From contig ML769458.1 of the NCBI GenBank assembly GCA_009733575.1, positions 1-64,000 of the forward strand: 64,000 nucleotides of DNA, in the 5' to 3' direction. The stretch comes from Gymnopus androsaceus JB14 (lineage: Eukaryota; Basidiomycota; Agaricomycetes; Agaricales; Omphalotaceae). Numbering within the stretch: position 1 is the stretch's first letter; every line of letters starts with the position of its first letter. Of this stretch, positions 56,501 to 64,000 are shown one piece after another. The notes under the pieces were generated by a model. It was not told the origin of the DNA, ran no database searches, and saw only the letters and a program-made list of their open reading frames with translations. Both the position numbers and the translations under genes were made by a program.

Positions 56501-57200
56501 CAGTTGCCGCAGATCGGCCGGATACTTCAAGTGATACGGCGTGTATCAGAAACGGTTCGGAACCCGTTTCTTTGAGAATGCGGGAGAATGCAGCAGCACA
56601 TACAAAAGCGATGTCGACGTCCGGGTACTCAGTTTTGGCCGCTCGTTGATGGACCGAAGGATAGGTGTAGATGGGTTCAAAAGGAAAGCGCTCGGATAGA
56701 GGCCGAGGCTTTGAGATGCGAGCACGGTTACCGCAAGGCGTACCGTAAACGGGAGAAACCGTTGGGGTCGGAGAATCCGGAGGGATTTCGGACCGAGAGG
56801 ATTCTGAGCGGTCGACGCGACCGGTCGGAAAAGACGTCTGAGGATAGAGTCAAGCTGCTCGGTGTGTCGGAATGTTATAGTTTTTGATGCCCAGTCAATC
56901 AACGGATTGTAGCGGGTCAAGAAACTGAATCCTAAAACAGCTTTGCATGATGAGTCTAAAGGAGTAACATAAAATGTTAAGGGGAAAAGCTCGCCGGATG
57001 GAAACCGGACATCGAGAGATGCCGTTTCCGAGATTGCACTAGGTGCAAGTGAACCATCAAACAACCGAAGGTTGATCGGAGTGATTTTCGTAGTCGGTAT
57101 ATCATTCAAAGAAACGTAAGATCTATCTAAGAAATTGTCCGTAGAACCGGAATCGAGTAGAGTGGAAAAGCTAAGTACAACCGCAGTTTCAGCCGATTCG
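53546..57200 (-). pseudogene. Gypsy pol: protease, reverse transcriptase, RNase H, integrase, chromodomain
   Basis: Protease with TLLDSGSTDNFLD near 57150; reverse transcriptase 56426-55430 with [50 protein letters not shown] and catalytic VYLDDILIYS; RNase H opening with IIETDASDYAVAAIL. A frame change near 55420 follows. Integrase 55267-54390 has the zinc-finger text YVSSCTTCGRNKSRRHRPYG and WDSISMDFVEELP; another frame change near 54510, then GYHPKGDGQTERVNQTLEQY with the catalytic Glu. The C-terminus carries a chromodomain-like EVAEILDSKYDRRYKQCLLRYYIRW, also frameshifted. The order defines a chromovirus-type Ty3/Gypsy. Confidence 0.9.
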
Positions 57201-57348
57201 TTTATGGCTGGAAACTCGGTAATGAGATTGAAACGGAAGGATCGATCGAGATCGGAAAGAGCGGACGCGTTGAGAGTTACTTCCCCAGATTGAGTACGAA
57301 CGTAGTCAACGCGACTCCTGCTTCGTACCGGGGTACAGGAGCCGCGGA

Positions 57349-59105
57349 CTAATTTTCCGGAACCTCGGCTACCGCCGGAAGTTCAGGCCCCTGGGTTACA
57401 GAAGCGCGGCCGCGCGGTTGAGAACCGCTGTTCGGCTTTCGAACCGTACAATCATCCAACTTATGCTTACCACCACAAAATGTACACAGGTTAAACTTTC
57501 GGCGCCTTTCCAGTTCCTCCGGCTTGAGTTTGCCGTCAGGGCCGAGATGTTTAGCGTGGGGCTTGGGTGGTGACGAACTGGAGGTACTAGCCAAAGAACC
57601 GGAAGAATTACCGGAACCACTATTACCTTTCCAGTTTTTATTGTTCTTCTTACCGGACTTTTGTTGACCGGTGGACTGTGAAGACGAAGCCGTGTTGGTT
57701 GATGTAGAAACTGAGACCGTAGTAGAGGAGCCGGTGCTATTACCCTTCTTCCGGAGGTAGAACTCCTGTTAGAATTTCGGGCACTCTCCCGTTTCTTCTC
57801 CTCTTCACGGCGCCAGTACCGGTTATCGATCTGAAGAACTGTTTGTCGAAACGCGGTTAGATCCCGCGGTGTCGGCATGTGAACGAGTTCGTCCTTGATA
57901 CGACCGGCAAGGCCGCGATGATATGCCCATTTAAGAGCGGATACGTCCCAGTCGGTGGATGCTGCAAGGGTGTTGAACCGGATGTTATATTTCCGGACCG
58001 GTTCGTTTTCCTTCATTTGGAGAAGACCGAGTCTCTCCTCGGCGTCCCCTTGAGCGTCGTAAAGACCGAAGTTGTCTTGGAGCTCACTAATGAGGGCTGA
58101 GAACGATTGTGTCCATGCGGGCATCGCATTAAGGTCCGGGTCTAAAATGTCGGGTTCGAACCATTCCCGAGCCGCACCACCGAGATAAGAAAGTGTATAA
58201 CTGATTTTCCGTTGTTCGGTGAAATAGTTCGGTCGGTCAAGGAAAACAAGCGATAAGGAGACAAGGAACGTTTTAAGTTTCTTGGGATCGGATCCATCGA
58301 AAACATCTGGATCCTTGACCTTGTTTTTACCGGCATCGCCGGTATCTCCTCGCATGTTGCCTAGAACCTGGCCGAGAGTGTCCAAAGATCCTGTAAAATT
58401 TTGGAACAATGCAAGGAGTTGTTGTGGAGTGGGTTCCGTAGGTACCGGTCCCGCAGCTCCTCCAGCAGGAGGGCCACCAGGAGGACCACCAGGAGGGCCG
58501 CCAGGAGGACCACCAGGAGGACCGACCAGGAGGGCGGTCTCCGGACGGATTGGTTCTATCTGGATCCTCACCTCCACCGTTACCATCATTGGGGTTTGGA
58601 TTATCACCGGATTGTTCTGCAAACGGATCTTCGTCTCCTCGACCACTTGCCCTAGATGATCTACGTGTCTGGGAGCGGCCTCGGGAGACTTGGGATTGAG
58701 AGCGACTAGCATCTCTGGAATTGGTTGGGACGGCAGTAGCTCTTCGCCGAGCGCCAGCCGTCAGGAATGTTGGAGATTGTGGAACTTCTTCCGGGTCTAC
58801 TACCGTCGGTATAGCAGTTCGATCTCTGACCGGTGTACGTACCGTAAATTCGTTACCCTCATCGTCATAAAGGGTTTTAAAAACGAATTGTGTAGCTCCG
58901 CTGTCGGTATCCGTTGTTATCGCAGGAGGACCGGAGCAGCAGAACTTGGACCGAAAGCTGTAATACGTCGGCGGGCAGTACCGAGTGCTGAAATAGATTC
59001 CGCATATGGAGCGAATGCAGATGCGTTCGTTGCGAACACATTTTGGATTGGTGCCGGTGTGGGGTTTACGGCTCCTTGGCTACGAAGTGTACGTTTTGGA
59101 GCCAT
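57349..59105 (-). pseudogene. Gypsy gag, frameshifted
   Basis: Likely start MAPKRTLRSQGAVNPTP at 59105. A proline-glycine repeat (GGPPGGPP) lies near 58530-58450, then the gag core with DVFDGSDPKKLKTFLVSL, YLGGAAREWFEPDI and RLGLLQMKENEPVRKYNIRF. A frame change near 57770 separates it from the nucleocapsid block with FNLCTFCGGKHKLDDCTV, a CX2CX3HX4C knuckle, one residue shorter than the usual CX2CX4HX4C. Another break lies near 58900. Confidence 0.85.
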
Positions 59106-59151
59106 AGGAATTGGTAAAAAAATGGCGTAACGAGATTTAGTTTAAATATAC

Positions 59152-59761
59152 TGTTAGGACCGTGCTACCGGAGGGGAGCCGGGCCTGAAAGAAGTCAAGC
59201 CGGGTCGGACCGAAGTATAAACCGAAGCAACTGAAGTAGTTGCCGACCGGAGACACGAGAAGGAAGCGGACCGCGGACCGTCTATTAGGACGGGCCCTCG
59301 CTACGCCGAATGGTCCTGAAGGGAATGGAAGCGACGACACCGAAGGTCGTCAGTAAGAATGTCCGAGATGGACTTGACAACGCCGAAGGTCGTCGGTGAG
59401 TAAAGGATCAAGGCCGGAAGGCGTTGAGTCGAGTATAGGGTTAATCCAAGTCGATATTTAAACTAAAGACTACTATACAAGATGAGTCGGCTTATATACA
59501 ATAGTCCTTATTGTTAATTAAAGATAATAGCTCCCCGTACGATATAGGTCGGCCGGGAAGGAGAATAATAAGTAATTGTCTTTCGGTTAGAGTAATTGTT
59601 AAACGTGAGAATGAATGGGAAACAATAAGAAACGGACTGAAGAGGACCGAGGTGACCGGCCCGACCGGCTTGGTCACTTAGAAGAAAATATCCGATATAA
59701 GTATAGAGGAATCTCGGTTGTCTCGGTAAGTGTACCGGCCGTAGCCGGCATGGTCGTAACA
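59152..59761 (-). repeat. Gypsy 5' LTR (right)
   Basis: 610 bp, the promoter-side LTR for the minus-strand gag-pol. See the left LTR for differences. Confidence 0.93.
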
Positions 59762-59766
59762 GTCAT

Positions 59767-60260
59767 TAATACCTTTTTCTGCACCATCTAAGTACTGTTC
59801 CGAGCGGTTCCTCATAACTTTTGAGGAATTTTTTATGAACAAAACGTATAGATTGCTATTCTAATCATTTTGTTCCACTGTACCTAGCTGCTAGGCAATG
59901 TGGTTACAGCCGCAGCTGGTGCATCCACTTTTTTCGAAGGTAAAGCACTGGCGCTAACTTGATTCCCACACTTTTTCTGGCAGGCGTTGGTCACTACCAT
60001 AAACAGTAAGGCTTTTCTCTTTTTTGTCTGTTACAATACCTAAGGCATCGTGAACTGGATATACTTAATCTAATCCCTTTTTACATTTTCTGAGGATCCC
60101 TAGTATGCATTCAATACGCAGTCCTCTCAGACTTTACTCATAGCAATCTGAAGCGTTGCGGAAGTCATAACTTCAAGTCCGGGTCAACCTTCCAGTAGAA
60201 AGTCCAGTAGTCAACGCAAATTTTATACTATGGGATTCTCATTAACAAATAAACGCAGCT
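59767..60260. other. Gene-free stretch including the segment shared with 48.6 kb
   Basis: 60010-60200 parallels 48545-48760. No gene recognised. Confidence 0.5.
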
Positions 60261-60267
60261 TCAAGGA

Positions 60268-61320
60268 AGAAAACTCACGATTTCGTCCTCCGTCATCGGG
60301 TCAGTGACCAGATAGACATCAGGAAAACCCCAATCAATGATCTCAATGGAATGAACCTTGCCAACGGAAGCTGTAACAAGGATATTCTTTTTGTGATTAT
60401 CGCTGTGAAGATCTAGTCAGCCAAGGTATGAAAAGTATAAGCAAGACGATTCTACTTATGGTAAATTTTCTTGGCTACAGTGATTTGGGCCGCCTTCCTG
60501 CACATCATCTCGATTGTAGTTGTCTGCATCTTCTGTTTCGCCTCTTGATCTTTAGTGTCCTTGTATGCGGAGCCTTCATTTAGGACATCACTGAGTTTCC
60601 TCTTCATGATGATGCATCGTAACTAACCAAGTATTGATTGACTGGCTTGACCGGCTTGCCAGGTTGTCCACAAGTTGCCCACAGGTACGTTACTGTACGT
60701 ACTACAAAATGTATAGTGTTTATACAGTTTTTTATGTTAATATATAGTCTTTTACTGTATATAATGTATGTGGTAACCAGGTTGCGAAGAAAAGTGAGAT
60801 AAATTGCAGCTTGTCAATTGACCTGCTTGTTTGGGTTGAACAAGCCAAAACAAGCCAAAACAAGCCAGTCAATCAATACTTGGTTAGTTACGATATGACA
60901 GGGACAGGTTTTTCGTTGTTGTTGAACGCTTTGTGTGAGAACATGCCAGAGGCAACCAAATCCTCTATTTCATCAAGCACTTTGACTTCTGCTTTGGCCT
61001 TCTTCTCTCTGATTTCCGCTGTATCTTTAACGTCTCCTGTAACAACTTTCAAAATCAAGCTGCTGCCCTGATAGGTCTTGTCATGAGCTTTATATTGTCC
61101 ACCCAACACCCATACACCGTTGTTTTGTTGTCCTTGGATAATCTGTTTGTCAAGTGTAATACCGGACAGATGAGTTGCTGTAAAAAGCGGATTTAGATGT
61201 TGTGACCTGAGCTACTATACTGCACACTAACTGAAAGCCTGATTGTCTTTTTCAGTGAACTGCACTGATTTGTAGTATTTCTTGGAGAGGGAGGGAGGAA
61301 GCGTTGGCCTCTAAGGGACC
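60268..61320 (-). pseudogene. Protein-kinase-like relic, interrupted by a TIR element
   Basis: Exon-like blocks in order on the minus strand: LPPSLSKKYYKSVQFTEKDNQAFS (about 61310-61232), intron, THLSGITLDKQIIQG...GVWVLGGQYKAH (61180-61090), GSSLILKVVTG with the putative ATP-binding Lys, EVKVLDEIEDLVASGMFSHKAF, VPVIS (60890); then after the inserted element MKRKLSDVLNEGSAY, EMMCRKAAQITVAKKIYH; intron; DLHSDNHKKNILV and IEIIDWGFPDVY (60420-60310). DLHSDN...ILV and DWG stand for the catalytic loop and DFG-like motif of the kinase fold. This is the atypical kinase-like family seen in basidiomycetes; substrate unknown. The insertion probably ends its function unless spliced out. Confidence 0.6.
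60617..60893. mobile_element. 277-bp TIR element with CAAGCC-word core
   Basis: The ends are perfect inverted repeats of at least 32 bases (ATCGTAACTAACCAAG... and ...CTTGGTTAGTTACGAT). Inside, CAAGCCAAAACAAGCC, CTGGCTTGACC and GGCTTGCCAGG words recur, with an AT-rich middle. No clear target duplication. It lies inside the kinase-like relic. Confidence 0.8.
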
Positions 61321-61642
61321 TAGAGTTTTTCAGAATTTATTCTCCATCCAACAAGAACCTGGCACATACACGTTTGATTCTTGGCTCAAGAGGCGCAGCA
61401 TAGATAGAAAGCAGAAGGCCTAGGAACCCGAAGATGAACGCAACACAATTGAATATACTCATGAGTTCAACCGCCAGGGAATGCTTCTGACCAGCAGAAA
61501 GTGGGGAAGTGGACTAGCCTTGAGGCTTGAACGGCTGAGCTCTCTTTTGTACCCTTCTTTGCCTTCCTGCCTGCCACTTTAATTCTAGTGTTCCAATCTT
61601 CCTCCTCAGATTTTTATCCACCCAACTGAATATGGTAAGAAA
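61321..61642. other. Spacer between the kinase-like relic and the 62-kb gene
   Basis: No feature recognised. Confidence 0.35.
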
Positions 61643-63045
61643 TCACCGAATGACCGGGCTTGGTTGGAGCCAGAGCTTACAGTAACAGTCCAACATCAAT
61701 GTTGAAGTTAACGCAGGCTCGGAGAGGATATCTGCTGGTATGGCGTCGGTTTTTGACTTTGATGTTGGGGCTGAATCGTTGGGTTTGCAATGCACGGAAA
61801 TCGGGGAGGGTGGAAGATTCACGTCGTAGAGGATTGGAGGAACGACAGCAGTGGGATCTCGGACCCCTGCTGATATAATACAGTCGTAAGCGGAGGTAGT
61901 CGCGAATAGAGGGTGCATATTTAGGTGTTGGCATTGGTTTGGGTTAATAAAGGAGACTTGGTGGCGAACTCTGTGTTCCGTCGGTGGCGGTGGGACGAAT
62001 AGGGGAGGAGGAATGATGGCAAGAGTTAGACGAGGGATGGAATGAGAATGGGTATGAGAATGGGTACGAGAATAATCATGGGGTATAACCGGAGCAGGAG
62101 GATGAGGAGCAGGATTGGAATTTGAATTGCGACGATGCAGTCGCTGTGTGAACTGGTTGAAAGGTCCAAGAGGCTGCTGAGAAATAGCAGGTGCAGCAGC
62201 AGCAGGGATAGCACCAGGGCCAGGATGTATGAATTTCTCCCTCATAGACTTGCTAGACGTCTGGCCAACATTTCCCATAGCGCGAACCTCTCCCGAGTCC
62301 ATGCCAGAGCTCGTTTTATGGCTATGCAGCCTCCTAGATCCGGAATTGGTCCTTGTAACACCGTATGACGCGGGTAGGGGTCCAGGAATAACAGGAGCCG
62401 CACGCCCGTTCCCAATCCCACTGCCAGTGGTACCAGCACCAGCATCATCATTAGAAACAACTGGCGACGCTGGCGCGACTACGAATGGAAGATCCAGATT
62501 CAGATGGAGTCGACAATCTGGGAATAGGTATTAATGCGTCAAATTCTTTGGCCGCTGCTCGAGCTGCATTTTCATCGTACAGAATAGTGTTGAATGGGTG
62601 GCAGCCTTGGTTCATGTGAGAGCGAATCCCTTGCTGAGCATGAACTGAGATGGAGCGTGAATGTTGATGATGAGAAGGCCGCAATTGAGGAGGCAAAGCG
62701 GGAGTTGGTTGTGGTTGTGGTTCTTGAGATCGACTTCGGGACTGGGAAGACTGACAACGGCGACGATCTGAACAAGATGATCAACAAGAAAAAAAGTTTT
62801 CAGGATGAGAAAAGCTTACTCGGCATCCGCGCCTGGGCTTCCGCTTGTGCTCGAGCCTGAGCAGCGAGATACGCCTGCACAGTCGGTGGGAGGTTTTTTC
62901 CAGTTGCACGATAGATAGGTACGGTTAGAGGAATTTGCCTCATCTCTGTCTCTGTGCCTCCACGACCAAAGATATAAAACATTGAAAAAGATTCAAGTTT
63001 GTTTGTTTTAAGCTTTAAAATTCCGAAAGATCTCAGCAAAGTCAA
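61643..63045 (-). CDS. Unrecognised Pro/His/Ser-rich protein, multi-exon
   Basis: Blocks on the minus strand: about 62970-62815 reads YIFGRGGTETEMRQIPLTVP and TVQAYLAAQARAQAEAQARM; after an intron-like gap, 62696-62451 reads QLRPSHHQHSRSISVHAQQG, HPFNTILYDENAARAAAKEF and LSTPSESGSSIRS; 62302-61643 is open, with NQFTQRLHRRNSNSNPAP, a His/Ser repeat RTHSHTHSHSIPRL, then LYDVNLPPSPISV. No catalytic motif. Low-complexity composition suggests a disordered protein. Exon junctions and start are not fixed; I cannot name a family. Confidence 0.45.
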
Positions 63046-63874
63046 TGGATCAATTGCATACTCGCTCGTTCAGGTTTTCAAAGAGAATGCCAAATTGAGA
63101 AAAAGATTCAATAATAACACAAAATTGTCAATAGAGAAACATGCAAACCTTTTGATAAGTAGTAAACGCATCCAAAGTGTCTATCACAGTGAGAGAATGA
63201 TACAAGAGAAATACTGCAAAAGTCTGCGAAGCAATCTTCCTGATTCATTCAATGCGATGCTATTTTTTTTCCATACTTACCCAAGGACCGAAAGAGCCAT
63301 CAGAGATAGAGCTCTGTACACTCCACAGGATTGAGTAAATTGAGACTGGAATTATCTTAGGAAAATAGTCTGTATATAATAAAATATTCCGCTGCAAATT
63401 TCCATTGAAAAAGAATGAAAATCCCGCCTTAAAAATAATTTGAAAAAGACCATCTTTTCCATGGTCTTTTCCATGTGTAAAAGGTCTTGTAACCGTTGTT
63501 CTTTCCCAATTGAAATCTTTGTTTTATTCTGCGATCAACACACAGTACTCAGTTACTGCCAGTTACTGCCCTGAACTGATGGTATCAGATATTAGTCAGC
63601 AGAGCAACAGGATGAGCTTTGTCATCATTTAGAGTGCATAACTTCATCTTCTCAATGCACTCAGAAGCAGATAAATGATGTTCTCCCTTGTTTTATCTTA
63701 AAAACAGATCCCTGGTTCTCTGAGAGCCATTTTATAAGTATCACATATTGCCTGTGACAGTTGTAAGCACCAAGCCAAATTAAAGTTGTTAATGGGTTGC
63801 CAAAACTGTACCCTAGCCTCAGATATGGTACATTCAAGCTGATATGGACTGTATACTTGTTCTTCTACCTTTAG
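63046..63874. other. AT-rich stretch with short open frames
   Basis: An open frame at 62999-63334 (plus) and one at 63698-63967 (minus) have no recognisable domains. A short inverted word AAAGACCATCTTTTCCATGGTCTTTTCC lies at 63447-63474. Confidence 0.35.
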
Positions 63875-64000
63875 TGTTGGGCACGGGTTAGTTGGGTTGA
63901 GCCGGGTCTTGGGACGGGCACCTGATCCGGGTTGGGACGGGCAAGCTTTTCCCAACCTGAGGCCCACCCGGAAAACCCGAATTGGTAGTGCCCATATTTG
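63875..64000. repeat. GGGTTGGGACGGGC-word element, cut by the window edge
   Basis: It starts TAGTGTTGGGCACGGG and repeats GGGTTGGGACGGGCA, CCCAACCTGAGGCCC and CCGGGT words; GTAGTGCCCA near 63990 may begin the far end. The TAGTG start resembles the 28918 element. Confidence 0.55.

Larger units (their letters stand above)
51397..59761 (-). mobile_element. Ty3/Gypsy LTR retrotransposon with chromodomain and an opposite-strand gene
   Basis: LTRs at 51397-52005 and 59152-59761 (TGTTAGGACC...GTCGTAACA) with a 5-bp duplication GTCAT at 51392-51396 and 59762-59766. On the minus strand the order is LTR, gag, protease, reverse transcriptase, RNase H, integrase, chromodomain, then a purine tract (AGAGGGGGATAC) before the left LTR. 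Several frameshifts in gag and pol make it defective, although the LTRs are about 97% identical. Between pol and the left LTR a separate two-exon gene runs on the plus strand. Confidence 0.94.

Overview
The window is nuclear DNA of a filamentous basidiomycete, most likely an agaricomycete. The evidence is short spliceosomal introns (about 50-70 bp, GT...CTAAY...AG), a KDZ transposase next to a fungal TET/JBP-type dioxygenase, a DUF6534-type membrane protein, F-box-like gene families, and fungal Copia and Gypsy retrotransposons. No bacterial operons, CRISPR array or rRNA was seen. Gene models were built by eye from reading frames, splice motifs and remembered family features, so exon edges are approximate unless stated.

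Left third (1-31 kb) is repeat-dominated. It opens with a decayed KDZ transposase (minus strand) head-to-head with a TET/JBP-like 2OG-Fe(II) dioxygenase whose frame is open across three exons; its first intron is swollen to about 1.25 kb by low-complexity repeats. Next come a 2.75-kb near-perfect palindrome (4114-6869) plus a third copy of its arm (6999-8452), and an ACTAGT-rich fold-back minisatellite (about 8.59-9.82 kb). A Copia element (10407-22542, TSD AATTT) follows. It is split inside integrase/pol by a 7,030-bp hAT-like TIR element (13036-20065, TSD GAGGAGTC). That inner element has no visible transposase but carries decayed pieces of three unrelated housekeeping genes: condensin CAP-G, CDC48/p97 and aspartyl-tRNA synthetase. 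Removing it with one TSD copy restores the Copia frame exactly. Two further elements with perfect 8-bp TSDs (25081-25682 and 29824-30710) flank a DUF6534-type membrane gene (26990-28591).

Middle (31-51 kb) is gene-rich but turning over. It holds two F-box-like paralogues, a DUF1349 gene, the REX1/RNH70-type exonuclease gene, and a second family of F-box/LRR-like genes in three main copies plus a fragment. None of these copies is intact, and a piece of the REX1 locus was duplicated along with them. A 2EXR/DUF7730-like gene (frameshifted at a G run) and a secreted Ser/Thr-rich protein with two four-cysteine modules are also here.

Right (51-64 kb) is a Ty3/Gypsy chromovirus-like element (51397-59761, TSD GTCAT) with frameshifted gag-pol and a spliced gene on the opposite strand, then a protein-kinase-like relic broken by a short TIR element, an unrecognised Pro/His-rich gene, and the start of another low-complexity element.

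Three themes tie the window together. (1) Paired LTRs differ almost only by transitions at CpG, and several premature stops fit CGA to TGA, pointing to cytosine methylation followed by deamination; a TET/JBP-type enzyme that would act on methylcytosine is encoded here. (2) Many independent elements have cores built from one short word and its reverse complement, a different word in each. (3) Gene fragments are being captured and duplicated.
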